64,000 nt of DNA from Lasiosphaeria ovina (lineage: Eukaryota > Ascomycota > Sordariomycetes > Sordariales > Lasiosphaeriaceae): positions 1,178,001 through 1,242,000 of the forward strand of contig JAULSN010000003.1 in NCBI GenBank assembly GCA_033439765.1, written 5' to 3'. Of the stretch, positions 11,758 through 21,536 are shown in pieces. The position numbers and the translations under genes were made by a program. The first letter of the stretch is position 1; every line of letters begins with the position of its first letter. The notes beneath the pieces are model-generated. The model did not search any database and was not told where the DNA came from. It saw nothing but the letters and a program-made list of their open reading frames with translations.

Positions 11758-13017
11758 ATGGCCTCCCTCCCGAAAGGCATCAGGGCCGTCCTGGGCAAGG
11801 CGCCCACCGACGTCGTCGTGCTCTCGGCCCTCCGCACGCCCATCTGCCGGTCATACAAGGGCCAGCTCAAGGACGCCTACCCCGAGGAGCTGCTGTCGGT
11901 GGTGCTGCGGGCGACGCTCGACGCGAACCCGACGCTGGACCCGGCCGCCATCGACGACGTCGCCGTCGGCGTCGTGCTGTCGGAGCTGGGCGGGTCCAAG
12001 GCGGCGCGCATGGCCGTGAACCACGTGGGCTTCCCGTCGACAACGTCGCTGTACACGACCAACCGCGCGTGCGCGTCGTCCCTGCAGAGCATCGCGCTCG
12101 TCGCGGCGCAGATCCGCTCCGACATGATCGACGTCGGCATCGGCGCCGGCATGGAGAGCATGACGCGCAACTACGGCAGCCGCGCCATCCCCACCGACGC
12201 GTGGCCCGCGCTGCGCGACAGCCCCGTCAAGGACGCGCGCGACTGCGTCATGGCCATGGGCCTGACCAGCGAGAACGTTGCGCGCCGCTACGGCGTCAGC
12301 CGCGCCGACCAGGACGCCTTCGCCGTCGAGAGCCACGCCCGCGCCGCCCGCGCCCGCGCCCAAGGCCACTTCGCCGCCGAGATCGTCCCCGTCACCACGC
12401 GCTTCCACCCGACCGACAAGCAGGGGAACAAGGTCGGCGACGAGCAGACCGTCACCGTCACCGAGGACGACGGCATCCGCGCCGGCGCCACGCTCGAGGC
12501 GCTCGCCAAGCTCAAGCCGGCGTTCGCGGCCGACGGCGCCAGCACGGCGGGCAACTCGAGCCAGGTCAGCGACGGCGCGGCGGCCGCGCTGCTGATGCGC
12601 CGCAGCACGGCGACGCGGCTGGGGCTGGCCGACCGCATCATGGGCCGGTTTGTCGCTGCGTCGGTCGCCGGCTGCGCGCCCGACGAGATGGGCATTGGTC
12701 CCGCCCTCGCCGTGCCCAAGCTGCTCGCCCAGCTAGGGCTCGCCACAGAGGACGTGCACACGTGGGAGCTCAACGAGGCGTTTGCGAGTCAGGCGCTCTA
12801 CTGCGCGCGCGCCCTCGGCCTCGAGCAGGCGTGGCAAGACGGCCGCGTCAACCCCGCCGGCGGCGCCATCGCCCTCGGCCACCCCCTCGGCGCCACCGGC
12901 GCCCGCATGGTCAGCACCCTGCTCCACGGCCTGCAGCGCTCGGGCGGCGAGACGGGCGTCGTGAGTATGTGCATCGGCACCGGCATGGGCATGGCCGGCT
13001 TGTTTGTGCGCGAGTAG
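11758..13017 (+). CDS. thiolase (3-ketoacyl-CoA thiolase type)
   Basis: This intronless gene encodes 419 residues, the usual length of the family. The nucleophilic cysteine lies in NRACASS (Cys105). The acid-base residues lie in GGAIALGHPLGATGAR (His375) and SMCIGTGMG (Cys405), and NEAFA at 339-343 is intact, so the enzyme should be active. Thiolases of this subtype (N-terminus VVVLSALRTPICRSYKGQLKDAYPEELL) cleave 3-ketoacyl-CoA to acetyl-CoA in beta-oxidation. I see no clear PTS2 near the N-terminus and no PTS1 at the C-terminus (it ends FVRE), so a cytosolic or atypically imported isoform is possible. The gene is extremely GC-rich (GCC/GCG/CGC codons), which creates long overlapping shadow frames on both strands. 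Confidence 0.94.
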   Translation: MASLPKGIRAVLGKAPTDVVVLSALRTPICRSYKGQLKDAYPEELLSVVLRATLDANPTLDPAAIDDVAVGVVLSELGGSKAARMAVNHVGFPSTTSLYTTNRACASSLQSIALVAAQIRSDMIDVGIGAGMESMTRNYGSRAIPTDAWPALRDSPVKDARDCVMAMGLTSENVARRYGVSRADQDAFAVESHARAARARAQGHFAAEIVPVTTRFHPTDKQGNKVGDEQTVTVTEDDGIRAGATLEALAKLKPAFAADGASTAGNSSQVSDGAAAALLMRRSTATRLGLADRIMGRFVAASVAGCAPDEMGIGPALAVPKLLAQLGLATEDVHTWELNEAFASQALYCARALGLEQAWQDGRVNPAGGAIALGHPLGATGARMVSTLLHGLQRSGGETGVVSMCIGTGMGMAGLFVRE

Positions 13018-13870
13018 GGGCGGCGTGCGCTTCTTTTTTTGTAAATATTCGTTTGAGCATTTTCACATATTGTTCTAATGCGGGAACCCGGCCAGCGGCA
13101 GCAGCGACACGAGACACGGCCGTCTGATGACAGCAACCTGCCCCTCCCCAACTTTCTGCAGACGCAGCAGGAGCACAGCGTTGGTGAATGGCAAATCATT
13201 TTGGGCTGGCTAGCTAGATAAGGCAGATAGATAGCAAGGGGTATCGCGATACATCAGGGATACAGATTTCAACTCAGCCGGTGGGGGGGTATCAATCGCG
13301 CTGTGGGCTTAAAGACTCCATTTCCATCTCCCTTTCCCTTTCCAGTTCCGTTCCAGATTTCCTCTCGGGGTATTAAAAGTTCATGATTCCTTTTTTTTTT
13401 CGTTGTCTCCCGTCCCCATTACCATTTCCGAGTCTCCGAACCGCAGTGTCAAATTTTATCGTGTCCGATATGATACTTCACACTCCCCCTTGCCCCGAAA
13501 CGATGAGACACACGCCGTGTGTCCATTCCCTGCCGACAAAGGAGACAAGCCAGAGCATTTTCGTCGAAGAGATGGAGAGATGGTCTGGGGTACGGATAGG
13601 GGCCTAGGAACTGCTGCCTGCCTGCCTACCTGCCGTAGTCGATATTCGTATCAGACACGGCTGTTTCAGTGATGTGGTGCGAGGAGAGGCGAGGCGAGCA
13701 GGCAACGGGGTGCGAATGCGTTATATGGTAATCGCCATCGGTGAAAGGCTTTCGCAGAGAGAAACATAGTGTATGGGATGGGTGGATGAATAGATGGATG
13801 GCGAGAGCAGTCGCATTTCATGGAGTAAGTAGTAGTAGTAATGCGATGTTTGTGTGCCCGCAGACGGGAC
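13018..13870. other. intergenic between convergent genes
   Basis: This contains the thiolase 3' end and the presumed 3' untranslated region of the minus-strand microprotein. A pyrimidine-rich tract (repeated TTTCC) lies at 13318-13362. No additional gene is seen. Confidence 0.45.
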
Positions 13871-13972
13871 TTAGACGCAGTCTTCGCACTGGCTGTGGCG
13901 GCAGTGCGAGCACGAGTCGCTGATCACGAGCATGCCTCCGCACTTGCAGCAGCGAGGCTGGGTGGCCGACAT
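13871..13972 (-). CDS. 33-residue zinc-ribbon-like microprotein
   Basis: On the minus strand an ATG in a strong context (CACCATGTC) opens a 33-codon frame ending in TAA. It has eight cysteines and two histidines: CCKCGG at residues 8-13, CSHC at 21-24, H26, and CEDC at 29-32. The order CxCGG...CxxCxHxxxCxxC resembles short zinc-ribbon modules found inside larger fungal proteins, here standing alone. Eight Cys in 33 residues would be most unlikely by chance. The gene lies convergent to the thiolase, with a free ~2.3-kb region upstream for a promoter. A role in zinc binding is inferred. A metallothionein-like role is an alternative, but the spacing fits a ribbon better than the CxC-dense metallothionein pattern. 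An unseen upstream exon cannot be excluded. Confidence 0.6.
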   Translation of the reverse strand: MSATQPRCCKCGGMLVISDSCSHCRHSQCEDCV

Positions 13973-16282
13973 GGTGATGATGGTTGAGGATGATGATTGC
14001 TTTATATGTGTTGTGAAGCTGAAGCTGTTGCAAAGGCGACGTGGGTGGCGTGACGTTTGCGGCGCTGTTTCTTTCTTTTTGGCTTGTCAGGAAAGCGTTG
14101 GTGGGCAAGGTATTCTTGGTTCTTTGGGAAGCGATGGACAACTGTGTTACTACGGAAGATAATTGCACCTGGGATAAAGCTGGAGAGCCGCACCAGCCGG
14201 CCGATGCAGGCGGCAAGGGCAGATGCGAGGACTATATACACCAGGCTGGCAACCCCCATTCCAAGACACCAGTGGCAAGATGTGACTGCCAAAAGCCTGT
14301 CACACGACACCAGGACGAATGGGAGGCCGGGTCGGGACCAGGGCCCCCCCCTAACCACCAATGGTTGGCGGCACAGGTGCAGCCTTCTCAGTAGCCGCCT
14401 TTCCTTTGGGACGGGACACCCCGACCTGGGCAAAAAGAACCCGGTGAGACGCTCGGTACGAAGGGTTCAGGAAAGCTTGGGGACGGGTCAGGTCGGGTTG
14501 GTGGACGTTGGGGGACGACCCCACCAATGATGCACTGCAGCCCTCCCTGCATTAGCTTGGGGGTCGATCACCTTCCCCGCAACGAGGCGTTTTCAGGGTC
14601 CCAATGAGAAGGATGCCATAAGGTTTGGGGATTTGGTAACACGCATGTTTCCGTGGGGGCTGAGGGGTGCCAGATTTCTTTCCCCTTTCCATTCAATTTC
14701 AGTCCCCCATCTGACAGTCAAGAACTTGTCGGCTCGCCATCAGCATGTATCCAATTTAATGTAATATACGGTACGAGGACTCGCAGCTGCGAGGTGGCTC
14801 ACGCTGACGGATTACCTGCCTTACTGTGTCTCGGCACTCCCTCCGCCCACTTCAGCGGACCCCAGATCATCCCATGACGGCCGCTTTCTGGAGCCCCAGA
14901 CTGGTGGCCTCAAACCAACATCATGCACCCGACTCTAAAATAGCCCCGAATACGCAGCGGTCATGGTCTCTGCCCCTTCTCGCCAGGCCCACCCAAGCTA
15001 CCGGGTCGCGGGAGAGGCGTAATTAAGTTGATGGTGTTCCATTCCATTGCGGCTTCCTGCCATCCATCCATCGTTCACCTCCCCCAAAGCTCTAGGGGAC
15101 AAATGAAGTCGGTGCAGTTTGCCTGTGGTGGCCTCGCCACCCGGCCGCCGCCTGGCCGACCTCAACGGGACTGCCAGCCAATCATGGACGAGGGTTACTT
15201 CTCAGAAACTGAACTGATGCCTTGGCCGAGCCATCGCTCACGCCTTGCAGAGCCGCCGGCCTAGGTTGCCAGTCCGCAATGCAACCCTAGGCGCTAAATC
15301 ACCACTAAGATCATCGGTTTCTGTATCCGCTCTTACCACTTTGTGCGCAGCACCGCCGACGTCCATAACCAACTAACTGCTTATGCACAAGTTTAGGACC
15401 CAGCATGAGGCTTTCTGACTTCAGAGGCCTCGAAGCAGTAATCCTTCCTATGGAGAGCCTCCCAGGGTTGATTAGCATCTGTGGCTCACCTTGGCCTGAG
15501 CGGCACAAACCAGTTAATGCAATGGCTTTGTAAATATTAGCAACCGAATGCCAGATGACTACCTGCAGCGAAGCTGATTATTGAAACCTCGAAGTCTTTT
15601 ATTGCTGTTGTGGTCGTTCTTCAGGGGTTCGGTTCTGCTTCCTTGATCCTTGTGCTGTTCCTTCGGCCCGCCTTCGCCTTTGCCTCAGCAGCCGGGTTGC
15701 CACGATCTTCGAATCGGAAATAATTGATACCCAGCGTTGGATCTGGCCTTTGGATATCCGCCCTCTGTGCAAACAGCGGTCTCGTGGTGTCTCAATTGCC
15801 GCCTGGCCGCACCGAAGATCAACCCAGGCCCGGCCGCTCATCATCATGGACGCTGCGCTAGACCTGCACAGCCAAGGTGAGATGATCTCACCAGTCACGC
15901 TAGGCCCGTATGGCTGCCTCACCCACTCCCCCTCGCTCTCTCCTTCAGTGGCTCTTGTCTACTAAATAAGTGCCTATTGGGAGTCGGCACGCATCATTCT
16001 CGGAACCGCGCAAAGTATCCAGCCACCATACCAAGTCATCCTGTCTTGTGTTGCTGTCATTGACTTGCTCCGTTGACCGTTGTTGACGCCGGTGTGTGAC
16101 AGTCACAGTTTCACCTCAGCCCCCCCTTCCCGCTCGAGTCTCTGTCCAGGCTTTGAACACATTATCTGGACATCTTCGGCCTCTTCACCAGACCTATATA
16201 GCACTTCCTGTGCCGCCCCCAGTCAACCCGAGAGTCGTCGACACAGATCGCCAACTCCAAACCCTCATTCCCCCACAGCAGC
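13973..16282. other. intergenic, 2.3 kb
   Basis: No frame has coding character or a family match. It separates the minus-strand microprotein from the plus-strand VWA-Hint gene and must carry both promoters. A TATA-like CTATATAG lies at about 16194-16201, ~85 bp upstream of the VWA-Hint start. Confidence 0.45.
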
Positions 16283-19159
16283 ATGGCTCGATTAGGCCTG
16301 TTCGGTGGTGGCGATAGCAACCAAAATAATCAGAGCAATGCCGAATTCAACGAAAAGACCCTACCCGTTCGGCCGAAGGAGCGTAGCTCAAGCCCAGCTC
16401 AACCTCACACCATCTCCATAGAGCCCGTAGTGAGGATACACGCCCTCCCTTCCCTCGACGGCGTGATCGTGAAGATCGAGCCACCGCGGCAGCCGGCAAA
16501 CAGCCAACTGGAACACGTCCCTTGCGATATTGTGCTGGTTATTGACATCTCTGGGAGCATGGCCGCCGAAGCCCTGGTGCCCACCCAGCCCGGCGAGACA
16601 CCAGAGCGAAACGGCCTGTCGGTTCTGGACCTGACGAGACACGCCGCCCGGACCATCATGGAAACTCTCAACGAGAACGACAGGCTCGGCATCGTCACGT
16701 TTGCCCACGCCGCCCAGGTATGTTCTCGCCTTCACAACAACAAAAAGACTAAAGTGGCATTGCTAACGCTGTGGTTTGAAAATAATCAGTGCGTGCAGAA
16801 GCTCACGCCCATGACGGCGAGCAACAAGCACAAGACGTCAAAGAAGCTCGACCACCTCAAGCCCCAGGGCATCACGAATCTCTGGGGCGGCATCGTCGAA
16901 GGCCTCAAGCTGTTTGACCGGGCCGCCGGGTCGCCAGATGGAAAGGTGCCGGCGTTGATGGTCTTGACCGACGGCGTGCCGAATCACATGTGAGTCTACG
17001 CCGAGTGAATCTTGACAACACTTTGATAATTGCCAGACATCTGGCATCGCCTGACAATGGCAGTTTGTTTTTCATTTACTGACTTACTTATTCACCTGGC
17101 AGGTGCCCTCCACATGGATACGTCCACAAGCTGCGCCAGATGCAGCTGAAGCCCACGGTACACACGTTCGGGTTTGGCTACACGCTGAGGTCGGGCTTGC
17201 TCAAATCCATCGCCGAAGTTGGCGGTGGAAACTACTCGTTCATTCCCGACGCCGGCATGATTGTGAGTTGTTCCCTGTTTGATTTTCTTTTTACTCTTGC
17301 CTCACTGCTAACCACTGTGCATTTATCAGGGCACCGTCTTCGTGCACGCCGTGGCCAACCTGCAATCGACATTCGCCAACAACGCCGTGCTGCGACTGAC
17401 ATACCCAAAATACCTGAAGCTGCAGGAAACTACCGGCGAGTCCGTCGACAAGCAGGAGCCCGTGCAGCCCGACGACCCGTTCGAGCAGGACCAGCCCGAC
17501 GCGACAATGCAGCTCTCCATCGTGCTCAACAACCTGCAGTACGGCCAGTCGCGCGACATCTACCTGCGCTACGACAGCGCCGTGCAGGACGCCGTCGAGT
17601 ACAGCTTCGACATCGACGTGTCGCCCGTCGTCACCGCCACGCTCGAGTACCGGCACTTCACCGACGCCGTCCACAGCACGCCCGCCGTGAGCCAGGACGT
17701 GCTGCTGCCCACCGCCACCCTACCCCCCGCCGAGATCGCCTACCACGTGTCGCGGTCAGCCATCGTGTCCTTCCTCGCGACGCTCGCCCCGCTCCGCGTC
17801 GACGGCGAGCACCAGCCGGTCGCCGTGCTCGACGAGAGCATGGCCGACTTCAAACAACCTCTGCAGCAGCTCATCGCCAGCCTCCCGGCGAACAGGCCCG
17901 AGTTCGCGTCCGACGCGGCGTGCCGGTCGCTGCTCGACGACCTGTGCGGCGCGGACCCGCGCGGGCAGGTCAGCCTCGCGCTGAGCCGCGCCGACTTCTA
18001 CTACCGCTGGGGCAAGCACTACCTGCAGAGCCTGGCCGGGGCGCACGCGCGGCAGGTGTGCAACAGCTTTAAGGACGCCGGGCCGCTGATGTACGGCGCG
18101 CGCAGCCCGCTGTTTGTCGCGTGCCGCGACCGCCTCGACGCCGCCTTCGACTCGCTGCCCGCGCCCCGCCCCAGCAACCTGCCGCCGGCCGACTCGTACG
18201 GTTACGGCGGCGTCAGGAACCACGAATCCTTCGCCATCAGCATGCAGTGCTACAACCGCTTTGACAACCCGTGCTTCGCCGGCAGCTGCAAGGTCCTGCT
18301 CGCCCCGCCGGCCTCTGTGCGCGGCAATGCCGTCGCGCAAAAGAGTTCAGGGATGGAGGGAGGCGCGGCAGGCCCCGAGCCGTTGCTCAACATCGCGCGG
18401 CTTGGCGCGGGAAAGAAGGTCCCGGTGTCACAGCTGCGCAGGGGCATGCGGGTGCAGACGCCGCGAGGCGCGCGGCGCGTCAGGGCGGTGCTGCGGACGC
18501 CCGTGGCCGGGGCGGCCATGTGCGTGGTTGGGAGCAGCGAAGGCGGGGAGCAGCTGCTGGTGACGCCGTGGCACCCCGTGTACTACGCCGGCGGCTGGCG
18601 ATTCCCGCGGGACGTGCAGACGACGCGGGCGGCGGCGCTGCCCGTCCGCTTTACGGGCTCCGTGTACTCGGTGCTGCTGGAGCGCGACAGCGACCCGGAC
18701 GCCCACGCCATCCTCGTCGGCGGCGTCTGGGCCGTCACGCTCGGCCACGGCATCACGACCGCCGCCCCGGCCGGAGACGACGTCCGCGCCCACGCATTCC
18801 TGGGCAGCTACACCAGGGTCGAGAAGGGCCTGGCCGGGCTGCGCCGGAGCAGCGGCGGGCGCGTGCTTGGTGGTGGTGTTGAGCGCAACCCGCAAACGGG
18901 ACTGGTCGACGGGTTCAAGCCCGCCTCGGACGCGCAGGTGGCGAGCGCTATGGCGGTGGGCCAGAAGGAGTCGGCGTATGCTTTGTCAGTGATGCAAGTA
19001 CAACCGGAAAAGCCGGCGGAGCCGGCAAATGGTGGAGGTGGTGGCGCCAGTAAAACCGGGGCAGCCAACGTCACAAACAAAGCTGACAAAGTTACAAAGG
19101 CCGACAGAGTGACCAAGGTATGCAGAGTCGGAAAAACTAGCAAAAAAAAGGGGAGCTAG
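16283..19159 (+). CDS. VWA domain + Hint (Vint-type) protein
   Basis: Exons are 16283-16717, 16790-16989, 17103-17262 and 17330-19159, giving 874 residues. Every junction has a GTATGT or GTGAGT donor and a CAG acceptor and keeps frame. Residues ~80-260 are a von Willebrand factor A domain with an intact MIDAS start (DISGS at 88-92) and VLTDGVPNH. Residues ~580-740 are a Hint-fold domain of the eukaryotic Vint type: it opens CFAGSC (Cys580), followed by VPVSQLRRGM, LVTPWHPV (His680), DAHAILVGGVWAVTLGHGI. The C-terminus is Lys/Thr-rich and basic, without a membrane segment or signal peptide, so the protein is probably intracellular. VWA-Hint proteins occur in fungi and other eukaryotes, sometimes with a U-box. 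I see no U-box here. Whether the Hint domain self-cleaves is unknown. Confidence 0.88.
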
Positions 19160-20075
19160 CAACATCAGGAGGTGATGGTGGTGCCATGGCAGCCAAGGGG
19201 CTGGTTCAAATGGGCGCGTCAGAAAGGCGCGGGATGATCAGGGACGATGGACTTGGGGAAGATGAACTGGGTAGACAATTTATGGGAACGGGATATTGCA
19301 ATCATGATGGCATTGGGAGGGAGTTATATGCTTTCCCATTACATGGCTTGCCGGCGGCGTTACAGATGGGGCCTCGGCAGGCGTTGTAGCAGCTTGATAA
19401 AATAGTAGAAGATAGGGTATTTGGGATTTCAGCATAGCGGAGAGTCTAAAAATTAACAAATGGACTGCCCCTTGGTTTCCAGTTCGCCGAAAGTAAACGC
19501 AGACTTGGTGTGAAATGGAAAGACGACGCGAGTCGCGTGTGTAAGTGGTTGGCTGTGGAGGTAACTTGGCGTGGATCACGACGATGGCAGCTCTTGCACA
19601 TGTCTTCGCAACCCCAGAAATTAGACGAGCGTCCAAGATCTTGGGGTCTGATAAGTTTGGAAGTCTGTTACCGAGATGGGTAAGGTGGGGGGAGTTCGTA
19701 AGACAGACACCGACATGATTCTCGATAGAATGGCAATGGCACTGTCACTGGCTGCTGTTTGGAGTCTGGACATTGAAGTTGCAGACCCGTTCGCGTGCAA
19801 GAGTTCATTCAGGTGGGTCTGGTTGTGACGGTGCTGTGTTTTGCTTGTGCGTGGAGAAATTGCCCAGCCGCCACCAGCTGGCAGCTCGTGCACCATCCGA
19901 GGGCCCCACCACCCATTTTCTCCTCGAATCAAATTTCCCCACCACTTTCATAGGGCTTCAAAGCCCTGCCAAAATTTTGGAACCGCCCTCCAAGTCCGCC
20001 CTCCAAACTGCAATTGCTTCACCGACCGGTGATACCTTCACGACAATCAACAGTGCTTGATCCACTACCGTCAAA
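19160..20075. other. intergenic, RPL13 promoter region
   Basis: No coding region is supported. The 200 bases before the ribosomal protein start contain a perfect interrupted palindrome at 19952-19967 (listed separately) and a C/T-rich leader, as expected for a strong housekeeping promoter. Confidence 0.5.
19952..19967. promoter_or_regulatory. palindrome in the RPL13 promoter
   Basis: AGGGCTT-CA-AAGCCCT forms a perfect 7+2+7 inverted repeat about 109 bp upstream of the eL13 start codon. Its location and symmetry suggest a binding site for a dimeric regulator of ribosomal protein genes. The half site TAGGGCTT is similar to, but not identical with, a telobox (TAGGGTTT). This is inference only. 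Confidence 0.35.
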
Positions 20076-21117
20076 ATGGTAAGCGAACCTCGTTGCGACC
20101 GACTCCCGAGCGGCCACTGGCCTATTGCTCAAAATTGAGATGCTGACCGAATCCTTCTCTCCAGGCGATCAAGCACAATCAGCAAATCCCCCACAACCGT
20201 GAGCATCCCATCCACGACGACGAGATTGGCCCCCGGCGCTGGCCTTGCACGAGGAGGAACGACAGGAACTGACAGAGACTGCTTCAGATTTCCGCAAGGA
20301 TTGGCAGAGACGTGTGCGGTGCCACTTCGACCAGGTTCGTGACGACTCCGGGGACTGGGCGGGAAGTGCGAGTTTGCAACGGACTTGAATTCTGACAAAC
20401 CTCGATGGAAAATAGCCCGGCAAGAAGGTCACCCGCCGTATCGCTCGTCGTGCGAAGGCCGCCGCTGTCGCTCCCCGTCCCGTGGATAGCCTCCGCCCGA
20501 TTGTGCGATGCCCGTCAGTCAAACCCGCCACGTCCCAATTTTTGACGTGTCAATATTCTCTAACCACTGAAGTTTTGCAGTACCGTCAAGTATAACCGCC
20601 GCACACGCCTCGGCCGCGGTTTCTCGATCGCCGAGCTCAAGGTATGAGCAGAATCTGACATGTAACTGGACGAGAGCTAGGGTCTGTGTCAGATTGTTAA
20701 CAATTCCGCGCAAAATAGGCTGCCGGCATCCCCAAGCTTTATGCCCCTACCATCGGCATCAAGGTCGACCACCGCCGCGCAAATCTGTCGGAGGAGGGCC
20801 TCGCCGCCAATGTCGAGCGCCTCAAGGCCTACAAGGCCCGCTTGATCGTCTTCCCCCGCAAGACCAACAAGCCCAAGAAGACCGATACCCCCAAGGACAA
20901 GCAGACCGGCGAGACGACACAGAGCATCCGCAGCGCCTTTGGCGTTGTCGACGCCATTACTGCCGGCTTCTCCGAGATCAAGAAGAGCGACCTGCCCAAG
21001 AACGTCGAGGGTGGTGCGTACAAGGCCCTCCGGAAGGCGAGGTCGGACGCCCGCTATGTCGGTGTCCGGGAGAAGCGCGCGAAGGACAAGGCGGAGGCCG
21101 AGAAAGACAAGAAATAG
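20076..21117 (+). CDS. RPL13: 60S ribosomal protein eL13 (L13)
   Basis: Six exons: 20076-20078, 20165-20198, 20288-20334, 20416-20513, 20581-20641 and 20719-21117, giving 213 residues. The first exon holds only the ATG, which is followed directly by GTAAGC. The joined protein reads [18 protein letters not shown], then the core segments [33 protein letters not shown] and [13 protein letters not shown], all characteristic of eL13, a component of the large cytosolic subunit. The lysine-rich C-terminus (AEAEKDKK) is usual. The third and fourth donors are weak (GTTCGT and GTCAGT), but only these junctions restore the conserved protein. The last intron contains a 9-bp inverted repeat, reported as a finding. 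The gene converges on the ARM-repeat gene downstream. Confidence 0.95.
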
Positions 21118-21536
21118 ACGTCTTCTCTTGGTTGTGGTTATGGACGGTGGAAGATAGGAAGATTCCCTGCGGTGTTAGTTTGGCTGGTTTCTGGTCTCGC
21201 TTGCTGCTTTTCTGGTGAACCGGATGGGGGAACACAGGGCTTCCCTCCGATAGCCGTGTAGTTTCGGGGAATCCTTGTTCGCTCTCAAGAACAGGGTTCA
21301 GGAAGAACTTTGCGCGTCATAAGGGTTTTGCTAGAGCATCAAATGAATGGGACACGGAAAAGTATGACACATGACTAGATCATGTCCTGTTGTGCCGTTG
21401 TGTTTGACACCAGTATACCGAGGATTCCTGTGGCTGGCCTTTTCATACGCTCCAGCGATTTCGACGTATCTATATGATGGCCATCTCTAGTTTGTCTTTA
21501 TATCTGGGTCTCCCGGCTGCTCAGAAGTGGTTGAAT
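21118..21536. other. intergenic between convergent genes
   Basis: This holds the 3' ends of the eL13 gene and of the minus-strand ARM-repeat gene. I see nothing else in it. Confidence 0.5.

Noticed and set aside
11568..13127. 519-codon plus-strand ORF overlapping the thiolase gene in another frame
   Set aside because: It is a shadow of extreme GC bias: composed of Arg, Ala, Pro and Gly runs with no domain, while the overlapped frame is a complete thiolase with all catalytic residues.
17140..18072. 310-codon plus-strand ORF across the VWA-Hint exons
   Set aside because: It reads through an intron and then an alternative frame; only its first part is the genuine exon 3.
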